Source: Nocardia abscessus (GTDB taxonomy: Bacteria; Actinomycetota; Actinomycetes; Mycobacteriales; Mycobacteriaceae). Taken from it: 64,000 nucleotides of DNA. The stretch covers positions 62,001 through 126,000 of the forward strand of contig NZ_JADLQO010000013.1 in the NCBI RefSeq assembly GCF_015477775.1. The letters are read 5' to 3'. The notes below the pieces were generated by a model. It saw nothing but the letters and a program-made list of their open reading frames with translations, did not search any database and was not told the origin of the DNA. The first letter of the stretch is position 1. Each line of letters opens with the position of its first letter. Of the stretch, positions 37,190 through 48,400 are shown piece after piece. A program made the translations under genes and the position numbers.

Positions 37190-40100
37190 CTACAGGTAGA
37201 AGTGATCGGCGTATACCAATCGGGTCGTGCCGGTAGGGGTTTCCTCGCCCGGGTGCGGGTCGGCCGACAGAATCTCGTACTCCTCGACCTGTGCGCGCAG
37301 GTCTTGAGCGGTGCCTGGTGTCAGCAGCTGCTGCGCCGGTTCTAAATTCAGCACGGCGGACCACGTAGCCTTGAACGTCTGCTCGTCGACGCCGGCTAAT
37401 TCGCACGGCACCTGAGCGACGTTGACCCAGTCGATGTCGGAGCCGGACAGGGAATTTCGAACCTGCAGGGTTGCCACGACCTGTCGCGACTTCGGCAGCA
37501 GCTCCAGCAGTTTGGCGCGGTCTGGTGGCTGCGTGGGCATCTCGAGGCCGGGTGCGTTTGTCAGGGCGGTCACACCGGTAACCGTGACCCGCACCTGTCC
37601 AGCCTCGGGCCTGCTGAGCGTGCCGATACGTTCCGGCGGCAACTGGACAAAGTCGGTTGGCACGACCTCCGAGAACGCCATGCCCGTTATCGAATTGGGT
37701 TGATAGCGAGCCACCGAGAGGCGAAGGAATGGCCAGATCGCGCTGGCGGAGTCGAAGACCGCGTCGACGAACCAGCGCTTGCGCTCGCGGTGAAACTCCG
37801 GCCGGTACGCGTAGGCGTTGATGACGTTGTCCTTATCGTCAGGGCTGTTTGACTTGCGTTCCTTGACGACGTGCAACAGTGGCCGGCCGGGCGCATTCTG
37901 GGGGTCGAGGCTCAGCTGCACCGCACGTTGTTGCCAGGCTGGCAGTACCGGAACTTCGTTGGAAGTCAGCGGCAGCGGTTTGTTGTCCCCGTCCAACTTG
38001 GGCTGTGAGGACGCTAGCTGCGGTCCGACCAGGATCGGGTCGCGCGCCCACAGGCTGACCTTTTCCGCATTGCCCTCCGCGGCCGCGGAATCACCGGTCG
38101 TAATGATGGCCAGCATCTCGCCGTCGCCGCTGGAGTACCACGGCCGGTCCAGCCAGATCCGCACACCGCTACGGCGGATGCGCCTGATCGCGAACGGGTG
38201 CTGGGGCTCGGTGGTCTGCTCCCACATGAACATCGGGATCACATCACGCACCACCGGCGGTGCCGGTGCGGCCGAGCTGGGGATGTTAACGGCGACCTCG
38301 TTGCCGGCGGACCGCGCGTCGTCTGGGGGCGGAAGCTCCTCGGGAGTGAAGAACTCCCGGTATCGCGACGAGCCGTGCAGCCGGTAGAACACGGTGCGCG
38401 CCTTGGTGTCGGGCAGGTTGTGGATGGCGGTACGGATGGGCACCTCGGACATGCGATTGCCGACCTCTTCCGCCTTCTTGTCAAGGGTGAGCAGCGAGAA
38501 GCGCTCGTGCTCCTCGATGCGGTGGTCCACCACAATCTCCTTGGTGCCGTGCGGCGTAGGAGCGTCGGTGTCGGGGTCATCGATGACGTCGTCCCACCGC
38601 GCGCGCAGTTGCACCTTCTCGGTGCTGGCGCCGTGCACGTCGATGACGCCGTCGAGATCGACGGTGACGACGTTGGGGTTGCGGGGTTTTGCTGTCAGCC
38701 GCGAGATCGCCGGCGCGATCGCGGGCCGGGCCGTCGCGTGAACCAACCGCAGATGCTCGTCGGGGGTGAGCCACCACAGCCAGCCGTCCCGGGCGGCGCG
38801 TTCGATGACCTGCCGATCGGCGTCGGGTACCTGCGGATCGTGCACGGGGTCGAACCGCCAGAGCCCCATCTTCTCCAGATGGTTGGCGTCGAGGGTGGTG
38901 GAATAGGTGACCGCGACTTGCTCGCCGGGAGGAAGGCCGACGTGTATGACGTTGCCGTCCTGTCGGGCATCTAGTCGCGGTGCATGATGTAGCACCAGCC
39001 GAAGCGGCTGCAGTTCGGGCCAGTTCCCGGCGTATGGGATCATGACCGACTGCAGCACACGCGGATTGGCGAACCGGTGGTCGGCGCCGGCTTCGTAGAA
39101 CACCAGCGCGACCCCATTGGCCATCGGGTCCGCGAGATAGGGAAGCATCAGGTTGTCGACGTCGTGGGCGATGTACTGGCCCTCGGCGGGCTGCACATCG
39201 GGATTCTGAATGTCGTCGAGGGTTGGATCGGTGGCGCCCGGTGTGGGCAGCAGCGAGATCCCCGGCTGCGCAATGGTTCCGGTGGGTGAGTTCAGGTCCT
39301 GGATGCGGGTGTGGAACAGGTTCCCACGTTCCTTGAGCGCGATCGCGTAGGCGCGGGCGTGGTTGCCGAGCCGCATCAGCTCGTCGAAGCGCCCGTCCAG
39401 CTCGGCCTCGAGTTGGCTTCCCTTCGGCGGCACGATGTGGCGCTCGCATAGCCCCGGTGTGCCGGTCAGTCCGGTGCGGATCACCATGCGCTGCAGGGAT
39501 TCTCCGGTGGTGTAGGCGATCCGGGGCACGAGCGTCGGGGCGGGGATCGGGTCCCACCGCAGAAACAGACGCGGCGAACTGATCGTGCTCGGGTCACCGG
39601 AATCGGCGAACAGGGCGGCCAGCTGCTTGGGATCGACATCCCACTGCGGATGCTGCCGCAGCGACGTCGCGTTGTCGACCACCGAAGCCATCGCCCGCTC
39701 GATCTCGCCAGGCGTCCCGTGGCGGTCGAGGGCGCGCGGGTGCGCCAGTCCCCTGGCGCGCAGCGACGCCAGCAGGCCCGCCTGGTCGCGTTGGGCGGCT
39801 TCGGCGCGCAGCGCGACCAGGTGGGCCGTGGCGTTGGCGATGGTCGACTCCTGTGGCTCCGACGTGGGGATCGGGTCGAGGGGGACGCTGTTGCCGGCCA
39901 GGTCGACTCCGGCGATCCGGAACGAGTAGCGGCGGCCGTAGCGAAGCGCCGGCAGCGACCCCGGCTCGGCCGTGGACTGCACCCGCAGCCCGCCGTCCTG
40001 GGGCTGGGGTTGGCTGGCGATGTACTCGGTGCCTGGGCGTCCGCGTGTGCCGTCATCGTGGATGACGTGTCGACCCGGTCGCGGTGCGGACAGGCTCCAC

Positions 40101-41764
40101 CCGTGCCAGCCGGCCAGCACCTCGTGCACGTAGTAGGGGTTGGTGTCGTTGCCGGGCACCCGGCTCGGTGGGGGATTCTGCAGGAAGCCGACGTCGCGCA
40201 CGGCGGCCAGGATCGGGGTGGTGTCAAACGATGCGCTCACCCTGCGCTGGTGCAGGCTGTGCCACATCCGTGTGGTGTCGTCCCACACCTCGACCCGGGT
40301 TCCGCGCATCAGGTCTTCGAAGTGGAATTGGTTGTGCGGCTGGACCGTGCCGGGCACCTCGACGACCGGCTCCAGCTGCTCGACCTTGGTGACGCGCTCA
40401 CGCAGCGCGGTGGGCCGGTTGAGCTCGGCGATGGAAAAACCATGTGCGCGAAGCGCCGCGGGCGCAAACGAGCTGCGGTCGCCGTTGACCTCGACCGCCA
40501 AGGCGCGGATCACGCTGCGCAGCAGTTGCTCGAGCGCTAGGCCCGCCGCATCCGGATCCAGGTCCATCACCCGGTAGCGGGCAGGATCGCCCAGCCGTAG
40601 CCGACCAGCGGTCCAGCGGTCGGTCTGGGCGGCAGCAAAGAATCGTGGACCGACGGTGTTGCAGCGTGTTTCGGGAGATAGGTACGCTTCGGCGCCGTCG
40701 ACGATCACGTCACAGTGGATCGCGTGGGCGGCACGCAGCGCGTCCAGATCTTCGACGTGCACGTCCACGACGAAGCCCAGCGCGCGGGCCAGCGCGGGTA
40801 CGTTGCACGCCGCCGCCGCGCGTTCGTGGAAGTCTGGTGCGTCGTGCGGTGTGCGCGGCGGATGCACGTTCGGAAGTGGTTTGTCGCGGGGTGGTCGCTG
40901 CTCCTCGGGGCGGTTGTAGTAGCGCTGCGCGGCGTGGACGTCGCGCAGCATGACCAGCATCGGGTTGTCGCCGGCCGCCTCGGGATCGGTGAGCAGGCGG
41001 TCGAGAAACTCGGTGATCAGACGATCGGTGTCGTCGCGGTCCAGCAGCAGCTCGATGGGGGAGCGCCAGCCGCGGGGGATTTCGGCGGCGCGAAGGTGCA
41101 CCCCTCCGTCACCGGCGCCGCCACCGCCACCACCGTCACCAGGTCCGGGGAGGTCCGGGTCGGGTTTCGTGGGCGCGACGCTGTCGCGCGCGGCCTGGTC
41201 GCGGCCGACGATCAGCGCGAGCCGCCGACGATCACGTGCGTCGAGGTAGCCGCGCAGCTCCCGGACCAGATCAGAGACGCCCTCAGCCTCGGGGATGCGC
41301 TGCAGCACGTCGAGCAGCTCTTCTGCCAGCGGGTTGCCGAGCACGCCCGGCCTGCTGACCGGGCACGAGCATATCGATGCGTAGTGCGCGTCGAGGGCAT
41401 GATCAGGTGTTCGGTTGGCCGGATAGGTATTCCACGCCACGTCGGTCAGCTTTGGCTGCGGGTAGTCACGCACGACGGTGTCGGCGGGAAACGCTGTCTG
41501 CCAGGCGGTGTCGCTCGGTGCGATGATCCGCGGGTCATCGCTCGGTGCCAGCAGCGGCGTACATGCGATCGGAAGGGGGCTGGTGTCGGTGCGCAGCCGG
41601 ATCGTCGCACCGCGCAGCGTGCTCACCCAGTTCCGCATCACCGGGTAGTCGTCGAGCTGACCGCCGCCCTCGAGTCGATGGGACAAGAACAGCGACACAT
41701 GGAATGGGTCTGCCGGATCCACCGAGTACGGCAGGACGGTGCTCATCAGTCGGGTGGTGGGCAT
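37190..41764 (-). CDS. Giant uncharacterised protein, family 1 (copy A)
   Basis: 1524 residues from ATG 41764, chosen because it aligns with the paralogue's start and lies four bases after the upstream stop. The N-terminus reads LMSTVLPYSVDPADPFHVSL. A Gly-rich linker is at residues 206-221 (GPGDGGGGGGAGDGG). Further on are FEDLMRGTRVEVWDDTTRMW, a fibronectin-like strand pair near 610 (LRYGRRYSFRIAGVDLAGNS) and RSGVRIWLDRPWYSSGDGEM. The C-terminus is YADHFYL. No catalytic motif, signal or transmembrane segment is evident; the pattern is a chain of beta-sandwich-like domains. It is the last gene of the leftward operon and a tandem duplicate of the protein at 45444-49997, with similarity along the whole length. 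I do not recognise a named family. Confidence 0.75.
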   Translation of the reverse strand: MPTTRLMSTVLPYSVDPADPFHVSLFLSHRLEGGGQLDDYPVMRNWVSTLRGATIRLRTDTSPLPIACTPLLAPSDDPRIIAPSDTAWQTAFPADTVVRDYPQPKLTDVAWNTYPANRTPDHALDAHYASICSCPVSRPGVLGNPLAEELLDVLQRIPEAEGVSDLVRELRGYLDARDRRRLALIVGRDQAARDSVAPTKPDPDLPGPGDGGGGGGAGDGGVHLRAAEIPRGWRSPIELLLDRDDTDRLITEFLDRLLTDPEAAGDNPMLVMLRDVHAAQRYYNRPEEQRPPRDKPLPNVHPPRTPHDAPDFHERAAAACNVPALARALGFVVDVHVEDLDALRAAHAIHCDVIVDGAEAYLSPETRCNTVGPRFFAAAQTDRWTAGRLRLGDPARYRVMDLDPDAAGLALEQLLRSVIRALAVEVNGDRSSFAPAALRAHGFSIAELNRPTALRERVTKVEQLEPVVEVPGTVQPHNQFHFEDLMRGTRVEVWDDTTRMWHSLHQRRVSASFDTTPILAAVRDVGFLQNPPPSRVPGNDTNPYYVHEVLAGWHGWSLSAPRPGRHVIHDDGTRGRPGTEYIASQPQPQDGGLRVQSTAEPGSLPALRYGRRYSFRIAGVDLAGNSVPLDPIPTSEPQESTIANATAHLVALRAEAAQRDQAGLLASLRARGLAHPRALDRHGTPGEIERAMASVVDNATSLRQHPQWDVDPKQLAALFADSGDPSTISSPRLFLRWDPIPAPTLVPRIAYTTGESLQRMVIRTGLTGTPGLCERHIVPPKGSQLEAELDGRFDELMRLGNHARAYAIALKERGNLFHTRIQDLNSPTGTIAQPGISLLPTPGATDPTLDDIQNPDVQPAEGQYIAHDVDNLMLPYLADPMANGVALVFYEAGADHRFANPRVLQSVMIPYAGNWPELQPLRLVLHHAPRLDARQDGNVIHVGLPPGEQVAVTYSTTLDANHLEKMGLWRFDPVHDPQVPDADRQVIERAARDGWLWWLTPDEHLRLVHATARPAIAPAISRLTAKPRNPNVVTVDLDGVIDVHGASTEKVQLRARWDDVIDDPDTDAPTPHGTKEIVVDHRIEEHERFSLLTLDKKAEEVGNRMSEVPIRTAIHNLPDTKARTVFYRLHGSSRYREFFTPEELPPPDDARSAGNEVAVNIPSSAAPAPPVVRDVIPMFMWEQTTEPQHPFAIRRIRRSGVRIWLDRPWYSSGDGEMLAIITTGDSAAAEGNAEKVSLWARDPILVGPQLASSQPKLDGDNKPLPLTSNEVPVLPAWQQRAVQLSLDPQNAPGRPLLHVVKERKSNSPDDKDNVINAYAYRPEFHRERKRWFVDAVFDSASAIWPFLRLSVARYQPNSITGMAFSEVVPTDFVQLPPERIGTLSRPEAGQVRVTVTGVTALTNAPGLEMPTQPPDRAKLLELLPKSRQVVATLQVRNSLSGSDIDWVNVAQVPCELAGVDEQTFKATWSAVLNLEPAQQLLTPGTAQDLRAQVEEYEILSADPHPGEETPTGTTRLVYADHFYL

Positions 41765-41768
41765 GCGG

Positions 41769-44255
41769 TCACGCTCCGATCGCAAATGACGAGTAGTACT
41801 GGCGCCACAGGGCCTGGCCGTCCTCATCGGGGGGCATGATCTGCGCCAGCGTCGGGTCGCCCTTGGAGCCGGCGAGTTTGCGCTCGCAGGTGATCTCGAC
41901 GGAGGCCGAGAAGAGCGCGACTTCCACCTCGACACACAGTGTGGCGCGGCCGACGAGCTTGCCCGAGTCGAAGTCGTAGGTCAGCGACAGTTCCAGGGTG
42001 ATCGACGCGGAGGCGATCCCGAGCACCTCCACCTCGCCGCAGATCCGGAAGTAGCCGGTCAGCTGACCCTTCTTGTCCTCCAGCCGCAGATACACCCCGA
42101 TCATCACCGACACCGAGCCGGAGGCCACGCCCAGGTCGACGCTGAGCGCAGCACCAGCTTCGAGCCCCATCTCCAAGAGCACCAATCCCTTGGGCGCCAG
42201 GCGGATTCCGACCCAACCGCCGCCACCGATCGCCAGCACGGTGAGCCGGAAGGGTGCTTCCTTTCTGCAGAACATGAATCCGACTGTGACGGCCTCGCCC
42301 AGGAAGGGGATCCGGCAGTCGGCGCCGAGGGCGATGTTCTCCAGGGTGAACACGCCGACTGCGACGCTGGGCAGCGCCAAGTCGAAACCTGCCGTCGCGC
42401 CCTCGGCGGTGACGTCGACATAGGGCGGGTCGGCGAAACCGTCGAATGGGATGAGCTGGCGCAGCTTTTCGATGAAGCCGAGCGGGCCGAGGAATTCCAT
42501 TCGGTCGAATTGGACGTCGACCTCGGGCTTTCCTCCGGTGGCGACGCGGAATCCGATGCGCCCGAACTTCATGTCCATCAAACGTGCTTCGGGCAGCAGC
42601 TGCAGTCGGAAGTTGCGCAGCTGTGCGCTGACGTCGGACTGCGGGTCTGCATTTTTGCTGGTGCGGATCTCGACCGCGATCGTCAGTGCCTTGTCCGGCT
42701 GTTTGGGGTCAAACACCTCGTCGCCGGTGGCCGGCCAACCCTTGATCAGCGGATTCCACTCGTAGCGGATGGTGGCGGCCTCCACGGCCGACTTCAGGGC
42801 CGTGGCCAGTTTCCTGGCGTCCTCGTCCTGTGCGGTTGTCAGCGCGGACTTGACGGCGCGGTAAGGCCGTTCGATCAGGGCGCGTAGGTATGCCGGCAGG
42901 AACGGATTGGTCAGCAGCGCGTCAAGAGGTTGGAGGGCGTCGAGGATCCGGCGTGCCGGCTCGGCGGCCGGATTGGGGCCGTCGTCGGTGGGTGGGCCCA
43001 GGTGCAGCGCCTCTAGCAGGGGTTGCACGGGATGAGCCGCCAGCGTGTCGATGGCCTGCTGAACCTGGGTGCGCAGGTCCTGGAGGCGCTTCTTGGCCTC
43101 GGCCGTCGTGGTGTCGGCGATATCGGAGTCCAGCGTATTGCGCGCCTTTTCCATCGCGGTGGCCAGGTTGGCGAACTCCGACGCGACCGAGCCGATCAGA
43201 CCGAGTTGTTCGGTGATGAGTTTGGGTGCCATACCGAGGTTTACGTCCTCGTCGACGAGGATGTCCTTGAGGTCGAAAAGGCCGAACAACTTGGGCAGGG
43301 CACCGCCCAGGAACGCGGCCGGATCGAACTTGCCGGCCCTGATGCCATCGGCGGTCTTGCCCGCGTCGCCTACCGCGCCCTGGGTGCGGGATAGTGCGTT
43401 GACCGCGACGCTGGGTTCGATGAATCCGCCGCCGCGGTCGGTGGCGCCGGCGAAGTCGAGCTTGTTCTCGTTCTCTCTTTCGAGGGTGAGGAACAGTTGA
43501 GCTGGGTCGTCGGCCGGAAACCCGTGGTTCACGTAGGAATCCGGGTACCGCACGGCGACCGGGCCGCCGCCGCGGTTCAGCGCCGTGAGCGCCGGGACCG
43601 TGACATGCGCCTTGACCATCGACGGTGTGCTGGTCAATTCCTCTGCGGCGCCAGCTAACTGGATGTATTGGACGCGGGTCGTGGTATCGCCGGGAGTGGC
43701 GGCGGGCGCGAACGCAACCTCGGCGCCGCCGAGGTCGGTCACGCCCTTGGCCACGATGTTGCTGTTCCAGGTGTTCAGCGCGTCGGGGTGGGCGTGGCGC
43801 GGGACGGCCACCAGCGCGGTCATCATCGTGATCGGGCGGCCGGCGTGATCGGTACCGGTGACCTTCCATAGGTAGTGGGTTTTCGCCACCGACGGGATGA
43901 AGACCTTCGAGTCATTGTCCACCATGTCCAGGTCTGGCGACACCACCGGGTCGATCGTCACCGAGGTGAACGGCAGCCGGCGGGCGTCGATTCCGGTGTA
44001 GGTGCGGGTGTGTTCGCGCAACACGATGAAGTTGCGGGTGAACAGGTTGGCCGCCGGATTCTTCTCGCCGACGGTGATCTTGCGCTCGGTGACCCGTACC
44101 AGGGTGCCGCGATGTCCGAACGGGAACAGGTATACCGGTTTCTCGACGCGCACGTAGCTGTCGCGGCCCAGCGGTGCGAGGTGCCGATACGCCGAGAGCG
44201 CGCCAGTGCCGTCGTCGGCGACAGGGGGTCCCAGCCCACCCGCCAATCGATCCAT
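41769..44255 (-). CDS. Giant uncharacterised protein, family 2, N-terminally truncated copy (C)
   Basis: 828 residues in the open frame, matching the C-terminal two thirds of the 1223-residue protein at 50000-53671. Shared blocks: SAYRHLAPLGRDSYVRVEKP, GGGFIEPSVAVNALSR, GKFDPAAFLGGALPKLFGLF, PKLITEQLGLIGSVASEFAN (start of a coiled coil), and the beta-rich C-terminus (PYVDVTAEGATAGFDLALPS, SASITLELSLTYDFDSGKLV). Upstream of 44255 the homology continues as LSALGAWIDWRVGWDP in another frame, preceded by an in-frame TAG at about 44272 and then EIEPEPLRVERF. So a frameshift and a nonsense codon have removed about 400 N-terminal residues. It ends four bases before copy A. Whether the shortened protein is made is unknown; no good ribosome site precedes ATG 44255. 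Confidence 0.65.
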   Translation of the reverse strand: MDRLAGGLGPPVADDGTGALSAYRHLAPLGRDSYVRVEKPVYLFPFGHRGTLVRVTERKITVGEKNPAANLFTRNFIVLREHTRTYTGIDARRLPFTSVTIDPVVSPDLDMVDNDSKVFIPSVAKTHYLWKVTGTDHAGRPITMMTALVAVPRHAHPDALNTWNSNIVAKGVTDLGGAEVAFAPAATPGDTTTRVQYIQLAGAAEELTSTPSMVKAHVTVPALTALNRGGGPVAVRYPDSYVNHGFPADDPAQLFLTLERENENKLDFAGATDRGGGFIEPSVAVNALSRTQGAVGDAGKTADGIRAGKFDPAAFLGGALPKLFGLFDLKDILVDEDVNLGMAPKLITEQLGLIGSVASEFANLATAMEKARNTLDSDIADTTTAEAKKRLQDLRTQVQQAIDTLAAHPVQPLLEALHLGPPTDDGPNPAAEPARRILDALQPLDALLTNPFLPAYLRALIERPYRAVKSALTTAQDEDARKLATALKSAVEAATIRYEWNPLIKGWPATGDEVFDPKQPDKALTIAVEIRTSKNADPQSDVSAQLRNFRLQLLPEARLMDMKFGRIGFRVATGGKPEVDVQFDRMEFLGPLGFIEKLRQLIPFDGFADPPYVDVTAEGATAGFDLALPSVAVGVFTLENIALGADCRIPFLGEAVTVGFMFCRKEAPFRLTVLAIGGGGWVGIRLAPKGLVLLEMGLEAGAALSVDLGVASGSVSVMIGVYLRLEDKKGQLTGYFRICGEVEVLGIASASITLELSLTYDFDSGKLVGRATLCVEVEVALFSASVEITCERKLAGSKGDPTLAQIMPPDEDGQALWRQYYSSFAIGA

Positions 44256-44400
44256 GCGCCCAGGGCGCTGAGCTAGAACCGCTCGACGCGCAGTGGCTCG
44301 GGTTCGATCTCGGGATAAGCAGTGTGATTGGCGCTTTGGCGGTGGATCGCTATGCGCTCTTCTGGTCTCAACGATCCTTTGAACCCCGGAGCGGAGGCGC
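44256..44400 (-). pseudogene. Decayed 5' part of the family-2 copy
   Basis: Minus-strand codons PEEREIAIHRQSANHTAYPE-like sequence leads into EIEPEPLRVERF, TAG, LSALGAWIDW. The intact paralogue reads TPLSVRRLHLSAIGAWVDW at the same place. The region before that, equivalent to about 370 residues, has been deleted, with the metallopeptidase gene now 100 bp upstream. Confidence 0.55.
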
Positions 44401-44503
44401 CGGGGTCGTCCCTATCGCGGGCCCACCAGAGGCGGGGGAATGACCAAAATCTCTCCGGGGGTGGATCAGATCCGGGTTGGCCTCTCTCGTACGGAGCGAA
44501 GGC

Positions 44504-45430
44504 CTACGGTGACGGGAACGGCGGCACGGCGGCCTCGTTACCGTCGGAGTTCACCTGGCGGTCGCGGTCGAACAGGAATGCGACGATCTGCGCGATGGTG
44601 TTCGCGTTCGTCAGGGCCTCCGCCAGATTGGTGACTGAGTGGTCCTCGAGCCCGATCAGATGGAAGTACTCGTGGGTGACGATGTCGCGCCGCAGGTCCG
44701 CGGCGCTGGCGAAGAACGGATCACACACGCTCACTTTCGGATCCGGGTCACTGGCCACCGACGCGGCGAACGGCGGATCGGCGAACACGCCGCACCGGCC
44801 GGATACGCCCTCGTCGATGACCGTCACTGGTTGCGCGAGGTTCTGCGTGATCAGGTCGATGGTCGCCGAAATGCCCTGGCGCAGTGCGTTGTCGAGCGGG
44901 TCGGCGGACACCACCAGCCGCCGGGACAGTACCTGCAGGTCGCGCGCGTGCGAGGTGGCGACGATGCCAGCCTCAAAGGTCCGCTCCGGTTCCGATAGTG
45001 CTGCGGCGGTGACGATGTCGTCGCGCAGACCCTGCAGCCGGGTGTGGACGGCGTCGAGGGACTCGCGGCTGGCCCGGTGTGCGACCGACAGCTGGGTGCC
45101 GCGGGTGTCACCGCCGGCCACCAGATCGGCGTCCATGCTGGCGATCGTGCGTTCGCCGACGATATTGTCGGCGGTCTGCTCGATGGCGAAGTTGATGCTG
45201 CGCCGAATGCTCTTGTAGTGCAGCACCGCATCGGCCGTCTCGGGTCCGTACTTGAAGTTGTCCTTCTCGTCGCTGGGGAGCTGGATCTGCTCCAGCGTCT
45301 CCAGCGCCAGCTGGATCTTCAGGACATGGGTACCAACGGCGCCCGGCGCGATGTGCGCCGAGTTGTCGACCAGCGCGGCCTCGAGCTGTGGAATCACCGG
45401 CGAATTGTGCTGAATGTAGCGGCATTTCAC
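44504..45430 (-). CDS. HExxH metallopeptidase with peptidoglycan-binding-like domain
   Basis: 308 residues from GTG 45430. Residues about 33-100 form a PG_binding-like domain (VLKIQLALETLEQIQLPSDE, KYGPETADAVLHYK, IVGERTIASMDADL). A helical middle follows. Near 253-257 is THEYFHLIGLEDHSV, an HExxH zinc motif with a following Asp (LED) that could be the third ligand, as in the deuterolysin/M35 (aspzincin) group. Two cysteine pairs lie before it (GRCGVF, VSVCDPFF). It sits between the two duplicated giant-gene pairs, 13 bases after the upstream giant gene, so it is cotranscribed. Likely a protease effector or processing enzyme of the island. Confidence 0.7.
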   Translation of the reverse strand: MKCRYIQHNSPVIPQLEAALVDNSAHIAPGAVGTHVLKIQLALETLEQIQLPSDEKDNFKYGPETADAVLHYKSIRRSINFAIEQTADNIVGERTIASMDADLVAGGDTRGTQLSVAHRASRESLDAVHTRLQGLRDDIVTAAALSEPERTFEAGIVATSHARDLQVLSRRLVVSADPLDNALRQGISATIDLITQNLAQPVTVIDEGVSGRCGVFADPPFAASVASDPDPKVSVCDPFFASAADLRRDIVTHEYFHLIGLEDHSVTNLAEALTNANTIAQIVAFLFDRDRQVNSDGNEAAVPPFPSP

Positions 45431-45443
45431 TACTCCGTCTGTT

Positions 45444-48400
45444 TCATAGATACAGATGGTCGGCGTAGATCAGGCGCGAGATCGTGGCCTTCCGACTCTC
45501 GGGATCGGCGGGGAGCATCTCGTACTCCTCGACCAGGACGCGCAGTTCCGGCACGGTGCCGGGTGTCCGGAGCTGATTCGCCGGATCGAGCTGCAACACG
45601 CCGCTCCAGCTCGCGGCCAGCTCCGTGATACTGCCGTTGGTGGAATTCAGCACCACCCGCGCACCCTCGACGGTGCATTGGACCTGCTCTACCTTCGTCC
45701 AGCCGAGGTCGCTGTCCGATCCGGGGTCCTTGGACTGCAGGGTCGCCACCACCTGCCGGCTGGTGGGCAGGGCCCAGGCGACGAAAACGTTCGGATTGGT
45801 GACATCCGGTGGCGGGTTCGGTGTGCCGAAGATGCCGGGGATATTGGTGAACGCCGTCGCGCCGGACACGGTGACCCGGACCTGATCGGCCTCGGGGCGG
45901 CTCAGCGTGGCGATGCGCTCGGGCAGCAACTGCACGAAATCGGTGGTGACGGTCGGCGATACGAAGCAATCGAGGATCGAATTCGGCTGGAACCGCGCCA
46001 GAGTCAACCGCACGAACGGCCACGCGGTGTCGGCGGCGTCGAACAGGACGTCGACAAACCAGCGTTTGCGATCGTGGTGATATTCCGGCTGATAGAGGTA
46101 GGCGCTGCGCAGATCGGGATCGGTCTGCAGGAACTGGAGGCCCTTGTAGCCGACCGGACGTCCCGGACGCCGCTGCGGATCCAGCTGCAGTTGCAGGGCC
46201 CGCTGCTGCCAGGCCGGGACCAGGTGCACGTCGGTGGAATTGCGCGCGCCGGGCGTCACGAAGGCGGGATCGCGGCCCCACAGGCTGATGCTGTCGAGGG
46301 TGGCGTCCTTGTTCTTGGGTGGCGGGATGTTGTCGGGGCCGACGATCACCGCGAGCAGTTCCCCGTCGCCGCTGGAGAACCATGGCCGATCGAGCCAGAT
46401 CCGGACGCCGCTGCGACGGGTGCGCCGTCGTGCGAAGGGCTGTTCGGGCTCGCTGTCCTCCTCCCACAGGAACATCGGAACGACATCGTGGACCTGGGGC
46501 GGCAGCGGCGGCGCGCTGTTCAGATGTGTCACCCGGACGGTGTTTCCGGCCGACGCCTCGTCGTTCGGGGCGGGCAGTTCTGCGGCGTCGAAGAATTCGC
46601 GATAGCGGGACGACCCGTAGAGCCGATAGTCGACCGTGCGGAACCGGGTGTCCGGCATGGTGTGCAGGATCGGGCGGACGGGTACACCGGGATCGCGAGT
46701 GCCCGACGGCGGATTGCTCCGGGTGAAGACCAGCGAATCCGTCTCGTCCGGCCCGACCGTGAATGCGGACACGATCTCGGTGCGCTGCACCGGTTGCGCC
46801 GCATCCTTGCTCACGTCGTCTTCGATGTCGGTCCAGGTGGCGTGCAGTTCGGCCCGCTCGGTGCTGTCACTGTGCATGCGCAGCGTGCCCACGAGTTCGG
46901 CGGTGGCGACACCCTGCTGGCGGCTCACCGCGGTCAGGGCGGTGATGGCTGGCGGTACCGCCGGACGTGCGGTGGCGTGCACCAGGCGCAGATCGATGCT
47001 CGGTGTCAACCACCACAGCCAGCCGTCGAGTGCGGCGCGTTCCAACAGGATCCGGTCGGCGTCGGCGACCTTCGGGTCGTGGACCGCGTGGAATCGCCAC
47101 AGCCCCAGGCGATCCAGATGGTCCTTGTCCAATGTCGTGGACACCGCGACGGCGACCTGCTCGCCGGGCGGGATGCCGACGTCGATCACGTTGCCGTCCT
47201 GTTCGGCGTGCAGCACCGGCGCACCGTGCACCACCAGGCGCAGCGGCTCGACGTTCGGCCATTGTCCCGCAAAGGGAATGACGACCGACTGCAGGATCTG
47301 CGCCGTGCGCAGGTGATGTCCGGCGCCGGCCCGGTAGAACACGAGCGCGACACCGTCGGCCATCGAATCCGGCAGATACGGCAGCACCAGGGTGTCCACA
47401 TCGTGCACAACATACTGGCCTTCGGCCGGCTGGACCTCCGGATGGTCTTGGAGCTGCTCGGGAGTCACGAACGGACGCGGATCGGCGCCGGCGGATGCCT
47501 GCAGCGAAACGCCGGGCTGATCGACGGTCGCCGAGGGATCATCGAGACTCTGGATGCGGATGTCGAACAGGCTGCCGCGTTCCTTCAGCGCGGTGGCGTA
47601 CGCGCGCCGCCGATCGTCGGGGTTCGCCGAGGTCATCAGGGCGTCGAAGCAGCCGTCCAATTCGGCGTCGAGCTGGGTGGATTTCGCCGGGACGAGATGG
47701 CGCTGGGAGGTCACCGACCCGTCCACGCTGTCTCGAATCACCAAGCGGTTCAGCGACTCTCCGAGTGTGTAGGGGTTGCGCGGCACGACTGTCGGCGGCA
47801 GCACCGCTTCCCAGCGCAGGAACAGTCGGGGCGTGGTCACGGTGTTGGGGTCGCTGGACTCGGTGGCGAACAGACCCGCGAAGTGGGCCGGGTCGACGTC
47901 GAGTTGCGGCCGGGTGGTCAGCCGCTGCGCCGCCACTTCGATGGCCGACACCGCGTTCTCGACCTTGGCGATATGAGCGTTCGCCGGCGGCGGCTGCTGC
48001 ATCACCTGCTTGCGCTGCTGTTCGAGCAGACCGGCCGCGTCCCGGGCGTCGGTGGCCTCGCGCAGGCCGGCCAGATGCATGGTCGCGGCCCCCACTGCGG
48101 GATCGGCCGGATCGACCGGGGAGACGTCCATTCGATGGTCGACGCTGTTGCCCGCGAGGTCGACTCCGAGGACCCGGAACGAGTAGCTGCGGCCGTACCG
48201 TAAGGCGGGCAGGGTATTCGGGGCGGCGACCCCGCGGATGCCGATGCCGTCGGCGGCGCCGGACGGGCGTTCCTGGTCGGCCTTGACGACCTCGCTGCCG
48301 GGATGGCCGTCCTGTCCGCTGTCGTGGACGATCGCCAGGCCGGGCCGTGGCGCGGCCAGACTCCAGCCGTCCCAGCCCGCGATCACCTCGTGCACGTAGT

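Noticed and set aside
45456..48203. A 915-codon open frame on the plus strand
   Set aside because: It is the shadow of the giant gene on the minus strand. The minus-strand protein has a full-length paralogue (37190-41764) aligned block by block; the plus frame has none and is biased by high third-position GC.
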